Shown here piece by piece: positions 1-16,118 of a stretch of 30,397 bases of DNA. The position numbers and the translations under genes were made by a program. Below the pieces are notes generated by a model. That model saw only the letters and a list, made by a program, of their open reading frames with translations. It did no database searches and was not told the origin of the DNA. Where the stretch lies: contig JAYMTA010000368.1 in the NCBI GenBank assembly GCA_036897625.1, positions 1 through 30,397 of the forward strand, read 5' to 3'. The stretch is from Pelargonium cotyledonis (lineage: Eukaryota > Streptophyta > Magnoliopsida > Geraniales > Geraniaceae). The stretch's first letter is position 1; every line of letters begins with the position of its first letter.

Positions 1-115
1 GCTGAGGCAAGTATGGGTTGCGGAGACGCCAGAACTCGAACTCCGGCGAGTTGGAAGCGCTGCTTCTGTTGCTACTGCATGGTGGCTGTGATGTATTGGT
101 TGTGGGGTTTTCCAT
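1..115 (-). CDS. N-terminus of an unidentified plant protein (partial)
   Basis: Reading the minus strand from an ATG at 115 gives 38 uninterrupted codons to the window edge. The peptide starts MENPTTNTSQPPCSSNRSSA and continues with SPEFEFWRLRNPYLPQ. A Ser/Asn/Pro-rich start followed by an SPEFEFW-R-NP-P motif recalls a family of plant proteins often labelled membrane-associated kinase regulator-like, but that naming is from memory and weak. The ATG is preceded on its own strand by a CT/CA-rich leader (116-225), typical of plant 5' UTRs, and by an AT-rich TATA-like stretch near 234-243. Frame, leader and composition all change at this ATG, which supports it as a real start. The rest of the gene lies left of the window. 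Confidence 0.6.
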   Translation of the reverse strand, partial: MENPTTNTSQPPCSSNRSSASNSPEFEFWRLRNPYLPQ

Positions 116-233
116 AGGAGAAAAATCAAGGTGAGGTTGTGGTGGTGTGAAGAGAAGGGTTGTGATGAAGGTGGGTGGTGGGAAGTTTCTTTGTTTGTGC
201 TTAGGATAGTGTGCGTGTGACCCTACAAGTAAT

Positions 234-243
234 AAATATATTT
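234..243 (-). promoter_or_regulatory. Candidate TATA box of the left-edge gene
   Basis: AAATATATTT lies about 120 bases upstream of the ATG at 115 and just before the CT/CA-rich leader. Position and composition fit a TATA element. The call is inference only. Confidence 0.3.
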
Positions 244-1812
244 GAGATTATTTATTTATTATTTATTTATTCCCATTTTGTATTAAAATGGAAATATGGT
301 TATATTATTTAATATAGGTGACATTTAATGCATTTGGGAAAGTGGGGTACAAGAGAATTTTGTGACAGATAGAGAGAGGAGAGGAGCTAGTGAATTATTA
401 TTATTATTATTATTATTGATTTATTTATTAATATTAAAAATGATAATAAATATTGATGGCTATTAAAATCCAAACGGATATAGGTTACCTACCATCTCAT
501 TAAATTAATTCATTAGTATGTTCCCAGCAACACAAAGTTCCGGTACTTTTGTACCAATCTCATCTGATGGGGTAGGATGGTAATTTAATATGCTTGGTTG
601 AGCTGGTGGGTTTCAAGATCTTCGTATCAATTAAAAGGTAGACGAGAGAATTGCTATGCTATGCAATGCAATGCAAGTGCCTAGCCTAGCGACAGTGATG
701 TCTTTGTTAAATTATTGGGTGGCGTAATTAATCATTTGTGCAATCTATTTCAATAATAGACAGTAGAGCAAAATGTGTGTCACTTTGAAATTGACATATC
801 TTCGATTAAGAGTAATAAGCTTACGTCAAAAATTTTAGGTAGAGATCTAATAATGAAGTCCAAAATACAAAAAAATAAATAGATTTAGACTAAAATTTTA
901 CCCAATAAATTTGTCGGAGCATATATGAGTGTTAACTGTTAAATCATGAGTTGTCATTTTCTTATTGACTTAGATGAAAATCAACAAATAACTCGTTGAC
1001 TACCATTTTTTCATCTATTTGGGTTTTAAGCATAGGGTTTTCCAAGCGTACATAAAATTAACATATTTAAGTCATTACGTTCAGGATAATGCTCATTCGA
1101 ATCGGAAACGTAGAGTGGCATAACTTTCCCTTGAGAACAAAATTGCAATCCCTGGGCTCAGACGAGTTCTTTGGAGGTGATGAACTCTTTTTAAAAGACT
1201 CCATCACGGTTGATGCAGGTGGTTGAGGCTCTTCAATAGGTTTCGTCAATTGATGATGGAGGTGCTTAGGACTATCTTCGAGAAGCTTAATCTAGGTTGA
1301 TGAAGAGTCATAGAGATGTTTTGGGGAATACTAAGCAAACATTTTACGATACTTGCTAAGATTTCTCCATAGATGTTCTATTCACTTGTGACGGTTTGCA
1401 TAATTAGACACTATTATTAAGAATTATAGTTAGTAGCAACACTTTTCTTTTTTGTTCATACCGTGCAAAACGTGAAAACTTACTGTTATCATCCACACTC
1501 ACCTTGTAAAACTTACAATTGTTAAGAGTAAAATAACGCGCCAAGAAAGTATATAAACCACATTGCATCTTCATCGTTACATCATTTAACATTTTATTTC
1601 CCTACTAAAAAACAAAGCTGATGAGGGGCAGTTTCAGTGATTGTATAATATGGCAATTGATATGACAATCCAAAGATCAGTACACACCACTAAACATTAC
1701 AACATGAACAACAAAAGTAAGAAACTAACAAAATCACTACAGTTGCCATGGTAATGAAACATCCTTAAAAAAGAAGAGAAATTTCCTGCTAGTGACAAGT
1801 TTATGCACACAC
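244..1812. other. AT-rich intergenic spacer with no gene seen
   Basis: This spacer separates the left-edge gene from the 3' end of PFP-beta. It holds an (ATT)n microsatellite at about 394-417, a GA-rich run near 370-388 and short ATGC-type repeats near 651-675. ORFs on the minus strand at 1067-1249 and 1404-1592 lack recognisable domains and look like chance. The part just below 1813 should be the PFP-beta 3' UTR. Confidence 0.6.
394..417. repeat. (ATT)n microsatellite
   Basis: About eight uninterrupted ATT units inside a longer AT-rich stretch upstream of the left-edge gene. Confidence 0.9.
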
Positions 1813-9164
<7,352 letters not shown>

Positions 9165-9549
9165 GGAAGTGTGACCTAACACTGAACAGTATCTTCTCAG
9201 TAGTGTGTCGCGCAAGGCGCGTGTAATGATGGGAGTACATAAATCTGAACAGATAAAGGGTAGTACTGTCATTTCACTTAATCATTAACGTTCACCAAGT
9301 TCATGCAAAGTTGTTAGCGAACCGGTAGGGGCAATTTAGTCATTTCTCTTAAATCAACGTCGTCAATAATATTGCAAATAATTTTAAAAAAATGTATTTA
9401 ATTGCAACACTTTTCACCTTATGTACTTCAGTACAAATAAAAAAAGTTAGATGTGTCTATAAGTGAAATTAGCCCATAATTGCATGTGATTAGCAAGGTC
9501 AGTAAAGTAAATTCACAATATGGTGTCCTCGTAGTCACGTGACCATCTT
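9165..9549. promoter_or_regulatory. Shared divergent promoter region between PFP-beta and EF-1 alpha
   Basis: Only about 385 bases separate the PFP-beta ATG (9164, minus) from the EF-1 alpha TATA box (9551, plus). Both leaders and both core promoters must therefore lie in or next to this stretch. It contains a tef-box-like sequence at 9327-9342. The left part is likely PFP-beta leader. Confidence 0.65.
9327..9342 (+). promoter_or_regulatory. tef-box-like element
   Basis: AGGGGCAATTTAGTCA resembles the plant EF-1 alpha tef box (AGGGGCATAATGGTAA, quoted from memory), an element that raises transcription in dividing cells. It sits about 220 bases upstream of the EF-1 alpha TATA box, between the two divergent genes. 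Confidence 0.4.
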
Positions 9550-9550
9550 C

Positions 9551-9558
9551 TATATAAG
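9551..9558 (+). promoter_or_regulatory. EF-1 alpha TATA box
   Basis: TATATAAG is followed at about 30 bases by an AC-rich start region containing AAACCCTA (9581-9588). The leader exon is then bounded by a clear donor at 9662. AAACCCTA is the telo-box core often found just downstream of plant EF-1 alpha and ribosomal-protein start sites. A reverse copy, TAGGGTTT, lies at 9623-9630. Confidence 0.75.
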
Positions 9559-9661
9559 AACGCATTTGCCCCCATGCAACAAACCCTACCTCACCCATAC
9601 TGATTCGTCCCCTGCTTGCGGCTAGGGTTTCTGCTGATCGCCACTCCAAATCCGATCTAAG

Positions 9662-10528
9662 GTTAGTGTAGTTCTCGCTGGTTTAATCAGTTTAGTGATT
9701 TCATTTTTTAATTCTCGGTTTTGTTTGCACTGTAAACTGATTTTGACTGCGTTATGTGTTGGTTTTTCGTTTTGATTCTAGATATCGTTTGTTCATCTGA
9801 TAACGCTTTACTTATATTCAATTGAGACCGAGAATGGTTGTGCTCTAGATCAGATTGTATTTTTTTTTATATAGGTTTGCATGGAAATTTCTGGTGCAAT
9901 TGTAAAATTCTTGATTTGCGCCAGTGTATCTGCCAAAAGATCAGGCTGATTGAGGTTAATTCCTCGTAATTTTATTTGTAAATGTTGATGAATTTTGTTT
10001 TTCAACCTCGTAAAATATTGTTCTCTTCAAATTCAAATATATCATTTCACTTTTGTGTTTATATAAATAAATATAAAAAGAGATTTTTTGTCCTGAAGTT
10101 GATTTATTGATTGTCCTTAATCTTCCCTTGTTACTGTTAAATAAAATTTAATACAGATATGATCAGCAGCATTTCATATTGCCATTATGCTATTTATTTT
10201 TATAGGCAATGTGTGTGTATATTATACCAGGGACTCTTGAACCTGAGACCTCATAGGCTTGGCATTGTGCTATTTAGTTATGTAATTTTATATTTTCTTT
10301 TGTGGTGGATTATCCCCACCAGTAATGGTCCTAATACCCCATTTACAGTCATGAGAACTACAAATTTGGTGTTGACAACTGGTATAACTGTGTGTGTGGG
10401 TTATTATTTATTAAGTTCCGTAAGAGGTTTGAATTGTTTCTTATCTATAACTCTGCTTATTGTTGTCCTCAACAAAGAGGTTTGAATTGTTTCTTATCTA
10501 TAACTCTGCTTATTGTTGTCCTCAACAG
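9662..10528 (+). other. Leader (5' UTR) intron of EF-1 alpha
   Basis: The donor is ATCTAAG|GTTAGT, with the intron starting at 9662. The acceptor is CTCAACAG, ending at 10528, only nine bases before the start codon. Long, T-rich first introns in the leader are a known and expression-enhancing feature of plant EF-1 alpha genes. The last 106 bases are a perfect 53-bp tandem duplication, and a tRNA-like B-box motif lies near 10231-10243 on the minus strand. Confidence 0.85.
10422..10527 (+). repeat. Perfect 53-bp tandem duplication at the EF-1 alpha leader-intron acceptor
   Basis: Bases 10422-10474 and 10475-10527 are identical over 53 bases. The unit starts AAGAGGTTTGAATTG and ends TTGTCCTCAACA. 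The distal copy runs into the AG acceptor (CAACAG). At the same point the proximal copy reads CAACAA, so it has lost its own acceptor. The branch-point and pyrimidine tract are thus present twice and the cut site once. Confidence 0.95.
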
Positions 10529-10537
10529 TTTTCTGCC

Positions 10538-11983
10538 ATGGGAAAGGAAAAGTTCCACATTAACATTGTGGTCATTGGCCATGTCGACTCTGGAAAGTCT
10601 ACTACCACTGGTCACTTGATCTACAAGCTAGGTGGCATTGACAAGCGTGTGATTGAGAGGTTTGAGAAGGAGGCTGCTGAGATGAACAAGAGGTCATTCA
10701 AGTATGCTTGGGTGTTGGACAAGCTCAAGGCTGAGCGTGAACGTGGAATCACCATTGATATTGCCCTGTGGAAGTTTGAGACTACTAAGTACTACTGCAC
10801 TGTCATTGATGCTCCTGGACATCGCGATTTCATCAAGAACATGATCACTGGTACCTCACAGGCAGACTGTGCTGTCCTCATTATTGACTCTACCACTGGT
10901 GGTTTTGAAGCTGGTATCTCCAAGGATGGTCAGACTCGTGAGCATGCATTGCTTGCTTTCACCCTTGGTGTCAAGCAGATGATTTGCTGTTGCAACAAGG
11001 TAAGATTGTTACTTTGCAGTTCATTCTTTCTCAATTAATCATTCACATATTTCTGTTTATTATGACTAGATATGACTCGAGTGCTTTTAATGTTGTTGCA
11101 GATGGATGCCACTACCCCCAAGTACTCCAAGGCGAGGTATGATGAAATTGTGAAGGAAGTTTCATCCTACTTGAAGAAGGTTGGTTACAACCCGGACAAA
11201 ATTGCCTTCGTTCCAATCTCTGGTTTTGAGGGTGACAACATGATTGAGAGGTCCACCAACCTTGACTGGTACAAGGGCCCAACCCTCCTTGAGGCTCTTG
11301 ACCAGATTAATGAGCCAAAGAGGCCCTCGGACAAGCCACTTCGCCTCCCACTTCAGGATGTTTACAAGATTGGTGGTATTGGAACTGTCCCTGTTGGTCG
11401 TGTTGAAACCGGTGTGATTAAGCCTGGTATGGTTGTGACTTTTGGCCCTACTGGATTGACAACTGAAGTCAAGTCCGTGGAAATGCACCATGAAGCTCTC
11501 CAGGAGGCTCTTCCAGGCGACAATGTTGGTTTCAATGTGAAGAATGTTGCTGTGAAGGATCTTAAGCGTGGATATGTCGCCTCTAACTCTAAGGATGATC
11601 CTGCCAAGGGGGCTGCCAGCTTTACCTCTCAGGTTATCATCATGAACCACCCTGGCCAGATTGGTAATGGCTATGCTCCAGTTCTGGACTGCCACACCTC
11701 CCACATTGCTGTGAAGTTTGCTGAACTCTTGACCAAGATTGACAGGCGATCTGGAAAAGAGATTGAGAAGGAGCCCAAGTTCCTGAAAAATGGTGATGCC
11801 GGTATGGTGAAGATGCTTCCAACCAAGCCCATGGTGGTGGAAACATTCTCCGAGTACCCACCTCTTGGTCGTTTTGCTGTTAGGGATATGCGCCAGACTG
11901 TTGCTGTTGGAGTCATCAAAAGTGTTGATAAGAAGGACCCAACTGGTGCTAAGGTTACCAAGTCCGCAGCCAAGAAGAAGTGA
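10538..11983 (+). CDS. Translation elongation factor EF-1 alpha (eEF1A)
   Basis: This is the GTPase that delivers aminoacyl-tRNA to the ribosomal A site. Coding exons are 10538-10999 and 11102-11983, giving 447 aa, standard for plants. The start ATG sits in GCCATGG context and the protein begins [23 protein letters not shown]-binding motifs are G1 GHVDSGKST (14-22), the switch region ERGITID, G3 DAPGH (91-95) and G4 NKMD (153-156). The intron cuts G4 exactly between NK and MD, a position usual in plant EF-1 alpha genes. Beta-barrel domains 2 and 3 are complete and the tail is lysine-rich (SAAKKK). TATA box, telo-box core and leader intron all fit strong constitutive expression. Plants carry several nearly identical copies, so no paralogue number is assigned. 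Confidence 0.98.
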
Positions 11984-12530
11984 ACCGAGACATTTCACCT
12001 TGGTTTTCCTGAACAAAAACTCTATAATTGTTTTAATTTCTCGGACAGTTGCATTCGGATTCATCTTTTTATGTTTTTAGTCTGTTATAGTTTTCTGCCT
12101 TGTTTGTCGGGTACCTGGTTGCAGAATTGGATACTTGACAGGAGGTGGCACATCTATGGCATGGTGTCCTAGTTTGTTTCTTTGTTTGAAGTTGAGGTGT
12201 TCTGGTTATCTTTGGAGCTATAAAGAAGTGTCTAAGACCTTTTTATTTTTTGTTAAATTGGTGTTTTATAGTCTATTTTCTCTCTTTTTTCTTCTCTTGT
12301 TCATCATTTACTTGTTCGTTTTTTTTATCCGCGAATGGTACTTCCAGATTGGAAGGGGAAGCATATGTGCTTCCATAGATTGAAGCATTGTGGTTTGGTT
12401 GACTTCAGATCCTCTCAGTTGTGCCGGTCTTTTAAAGACCGGCATTCTTCTTGAATGAAGATAAGATAGTGCTGGCTCTGTGCCTGTGCTATGAATGAAT
12501 CTATCAGTAGTAAATATATTCTCACAAACT
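11984..12530 (+). other. Likely EF-1 alpha 3' UTR and downstream flank
   Basis: T-rich, gene-free sequence follows the stop codon. Long T runs at 12240-12330 and a short perfect inverted repeat at 12422-12444 are the main features. The transcript end cannot be placed from sequence alone. Confidence 0.5.
12422..12444. repeat. Perfect 11-bp inverted repeat downstream of EF-1 alpha
   Basis: TGCCGGTCTTT and AAAGACCGGCA are exact complements separated by one T. This is a compact GC-topped palindrome in an otherwise AT-rich 3' region. With almost no loop it suits a DNA palindrome better than a stable RNA hairpin. Confidence 0.8.
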
Positions 12531-14155
12531 AGTTAATAATGAAAGTGAGTATAATATTCCAGATGGATCAAAGGAGATGGGAGGTAGATGATGAAACCTA
12601 AGGCTAGTAATAATGCAGGGAAAAACTATTGAATCACCACCGACCAAAAACAAAACAATGAATGGTGGATCAAAGAAATTTTTTTAGCAAGGAACTAGAG
12701 ATGACATATAGGGTTTCAAGAAAGAACAGACTGGTGCTTGATTTGATGACTTTCCATGGTAATTGTCAGTGTAAGATTAAGACTCATGCAGTTCCAATTT
12801 ACAACTCCCAGTAAAATTAACCATCTTTCAATACCCAGAATTTGCTAGAAATCTTGGATGAATCCAAAGCCATTTTATGAGAGGAGTGCACACATGAAAG
12901 TAAATTACTGATTGCTCTTTATACCCGAGTTAATGCTTCTTCTGAGAGTCAAGAATGTGAGTTCAGTGATGTGTTTATGATAAACAGAAAAGAATTAATA
13001 GGAGGAAGATGAGAAAAGAAGCTACCTTTTGGATCATCTGCATATCTTGAAAGAGAAGCAACCATATGGAATATGTCACAAAACCTAATCGTAATTTGAC
13101 CAACCTACCCAATATACATCTCTCTAATACAATTAGGCTCTTTTACCTTTAGCAAAAAAGGTCATTATAGCAACATGTACCATTGTGTTCACTTCACAAC
13201 TTGCTGCCATTTTCTTAATACATATTAATATGATAAAAGGAACAAGGAGGAGGATCATACAAATCAAACAAGATTAGTAGGTCATGATTTAAATAGAACA
13301 CAATTGCTATAATGATCATGGCATGCCAAAACACAAGGAGGAATCCACAAAAGAGATTCTCACCAGTTGTAAAAATCTTTCTTTGATTTTCTCCATAAAC
13401 AATTGTGCAAAACACTCATGTTCAATTCAGCTCATCTAGAGCACACACACACTGACACACATAGAGACTTTATCAAGTAAATTAGCTGAAACACAAGCAT
13501 CAACACACTGAACATGTTTTGTTCTCTGTAGTTGATGCAGAGCACAAAAATGTCAAAAATTTTCTAGAGACTTCGATTTGATACACGATTCGATCAATGC
13601 ATGAAACATGTGGGTAATTACAGTTTACAGATCAATAGCTCCTTTACAGATAAAATGTTAAGCACATAACATAACTACTAAAAACCAGTCCTTATCTACT
13701 ACTACACTACTCATCATAGTGTCTTTTACAGGAAGGACCACTAAATCATGTTTTGTCAAGTGGGACTACAAAAGCTTCATTATTTGCTTAATTATATATG
13801 AAAATCATGAAAGGACCACATTCAGATCAACTAGCTAGTTAGTTACTACTAGTTGGTGGAAAACAAATGCATGAGACCTAATCCAAATCATATTGATCCA
13901 ATTTCATATTAACATTCTGTAAAACACAAGCCTTTAAAAAAGCAAATGCCACCTAACAGTACTGGCCTATAAAGGAAATTATCAGTCTATACTTAGCATG
14001 GTAATCACTTTCCTCACTTAAATAACACACATGTGTTCCCTATTAACCATTCCATTACACAAACACAATCATAACCAGCAAGACACACCAGCTAGTTTTT
14101 GCATAAATGAATAATATCTGGCATAAGTTACATAACAGCAACAGGTCCAGCAACA
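12531..14155. other. Intergenic spacer and OVATE-gene promoter
   Basis: No coding region is recognisable. A minus-strand ORF at 13215-13415 has no familiar motif. CA-rich patches occur near 13440-13465. The right end should hold the OVATE gene promoter: TATAAAG at 13968-13974 lies 182 bases before the ATG, followed by an A/C-rich leader-like stretch. Confidence 0.5.
13968..13974 (+). promoter_or_regulatory. Candidate TATA box of the OVATE gene
   Basis: TATAAAG is followed by an A/C-rich, ATG-poor leader before the start at 14156. Spacing is reasonable for a plant leader of about 150 bases. Confidence 0.4.
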
Positions 14156-14683
14156 ATGCAGTCTTCAACAAAGCTTCAGCGAAGAGGCGGCGGGTACTGC
14201 AGGGCATTGTGCTGCAGCTGCAGGCTCAGTGTGTCCTCATCTGAGAACTCGGAGGAGCATTTTCCATCAATCTCGAGCCTGGCACATGCGATGGTACAGG
14301 AGAGGCTGGAGCAGATGATTATAGAAGCTAGGAAGGAGCAAGGGGAGGAGTCGCGAACCAAGAGATCGAAGAACAAGGTGAAACAAAGAGGAGATCAAAA
14401 TCATGATCAAGAAGGTGGTGCAGAGTGTTCTAGATCCATGGGATCAATGGACACCAAGTTCATTGTGGTGGTGGCTATGGAGAAGAGCTCTTATGATCCT
14501 AAGGAGGATTTTAGAGAGTCTATGGTGGAGATGATTATGGCTAACAGGATTGGAGAGCCAAAGGATCTTCGCCGCCTGCTCAATTACTATCTTTCTATGA
14601 ATTCTGCTGACTATCATGCTACTATACTTGAAGTTTTCCATGAGGTGTGCTCGAATCTGTTTCTGAGATGTAAATGCCATTGA
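14156..14683 (+). CDS. OVATE family protein (transcriptional repressor)
   Basis: A single-exon 175-aa protein. The C-terminal OVATE domain (about residues 104-170) reads VVVAMEKSSYDPKEDFRESM, continuing through MVEMI, LLNYYLSMNS and EVFHEVCSNLFL. This is the family hallmark: acidic-aromatic DP-x-DFR-SM, then L-YYL-x-N, then F-E. The N-terminal half is Ser- and Arg/Lys-rich with a cysteine cluster (residues 15-22) and a basic stretch (68-79) that could serve nuclear entry. Family members repress transcription, bind TALE homeodomain proteins and TONNEAU-type proteins, and shape organ growth. Intronless structure and small size are typical. I cannot assign a member number; it looks like one of the short OFPs. 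Confidence 0.92.
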   Translation: MQSSTKLQRRGGGYCRALCCSCRLSVSSSENSEEHFPSISSLAHAMVQERLEQMIIEARKEQGEESRTKRSKNKVKQRGDQNHDQEGGAECSRSMGSMDTKFIVVVAMEKSSYDPKEDFRESMVEMIMANRIGEPKDLRRLLNYYLSMNSADYHATILEVFHEVCSNLFLRCKCH

Positions 14684-14850
14684 TGGACTAATTTATTGAG
14701 TATATATAGATTTGGTGAAATTGGTGTTAATTCAGAGTATACTGTTCTTATCAGTTGTGTTTTGAAAGACCATATTATATATATACCCACACATTGATGC
14801 TTGTTTTTATATGGGGAGCACGTAGGTGCTTAATAAGTACACAGTTGTTG

Positions 14851-15047
14851 TAGTTGAAAGCCTAATAATAGTTTAATGCTCTAACACGCCCCCTCACGTG
14901 CAAGTTCATTTTTGCTTTGCACGTGACCCATGCACAGGTACACTTCTTGCCTTGTGCTGGAATTTGATACCATGTAGAGAACCATCTCAACTAAAAGGTT
15001 AAGCTGATAGTTGAAGGCCCAATAATAGCTTAATGCTCTAACACACG
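14851..15047. repeat. Direct-repeat pair of an unclassified interspersed repeat
   Basis: A motif of about 38 bases (beginning TAGTTGAA, containing CCTAATAATAG or CCCAATAATAG, and ending TAATGCTCTAACAC) occurs at 14851-14888 and again at 15009-15047 with about four differences. The text between includes TGATACCATGTAGAGAACC, a phrase I associate with widely dispersed plant repeats. The family is not resolved. Confidence 0.5.
14895..14925. promoter_or_regulatory. Inverted pair of G-boxes
   Basis: CACGTGCAA at 14895-14903 faces TTGCACGTG at 14917-14925, a perfect 9-bp inverted repeat with a 13-base spacer. Each arm contains CACGTG, the binding core of bHLH and bZIP factors. It lies inside the repeat described at 14851-15047, so any regulatory role is uncertain. 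Confidence 0.45.
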
Positions 15048-16118
15048 TAATAAGTCATTTTTATAAATGTATTTGATGATACATGCAAGTTAATGAGTTG
15101 AATGGACGAATGATAATACGACATGCGACTTTCAAAACGCCACTTTAATCAATGGAAAAGTTGGTGGTGTCCAATCCACACGCTGCATTTTGAGATGTAG
15201 AAAGGTCGACTATCGCGAGGAAGACCATGTTGACGTTTCTCTAAACACTCATTCCCAAGAAAAACTCATACATCTCTAAGGGACTCAACACCATACATAG
15301 CTCTAAGGAGCCTCCAACCTCTTCGAGGTGTCCAAAGTCTCTTGGCCTCAAAGGGTCCCAAGATCCCATTAACCTCTAAGGCTTCCCGTCTTATCATGAG
15401 TTATCATCTTACCGGCTTAATTTTTTTTTAGTATAAATCCCTTCTTGTAATGGAGAAATTGTTGAATTTTTCTTCTCTCATTTTCTACTATGTTTGCTAT
15501 GTTGCGATTTTCTATAGAAGATTCATACTCTCATTTTAAATAAAGCCGAAACATAAAATCTAAAAAAATAAAAAAATAAATGCTTACAAGCCCTGATCCA
15601 AACATTCCATCTATACAAATTTTCAAAAAGCAATTACATTGTTAACAAGACTCACATTTCTTTTAAGGTTTCAAGATCATATGATTTACATCATCCATCT
15701 TAATAAACTTTTAGAAAATATATTTCTCATCAATGTAACCTAATAAAAAATATACAGTATTTGATAATGAAGGCACAATCCTTCATTATTTCAACTTCTT
15801 TACAGTGTTATGAAAAGTAAAGTTTATTTCTCCTAGCCAGTATATGCATTCAACAAATCGCAACAGAGAAGCAGCACATAATAGGATCAATAACCCATTA
15901 GCTATAATTTTCATTGCATATGCTAACAAAACACCTTTTCAATAAGCTGAAAACCATTTTTACTCTATAAAACTACACTGTATCATCTAAATATACTTTG
16001 TTTCACAGAACTAGTTCCCCACGTAGTATTATTTATTACACAGAACCGACCTTGTTCTTAAACAAGTAGATGGTGGTGAAGTGGGGGATTAGGGATGATA
16101 TGCTGGTTCGGACTCTGT

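Larger units (their letters stand above)
14684..16118. other. Intergenic spacer with decayed repeats
   Basis: No gene is seen between the OVATE gene and the fibrillin stop. The left half holds a duplicated motif (14851-14888 and 15009-15047) around a G-box inverted repeat. A TATAAAT-like stretch near 15434, followed by TTGTAATGG, might be an old promoter or repeat fragment. The last bases are likely fibrillin 3' UTR. Confidence 0.5.

Noticed and set aside
11162-12064. 300-codon antisense ORF opposite EF-1 alpha
   Set aside because: Long antisense frames are a well-known by-product of EF-1 alpha codon usage. This one overlaps the conserved sense exon entirely and has no independent domain or promoter.
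15400-15560. Possible LTR-like fragment (TATAAATC followed by TTGTAATGG)
   Set aside because: No matching second copy, no paired TG...CA ends and no internal retroelement domains. It could be chance promoter-like sequence.
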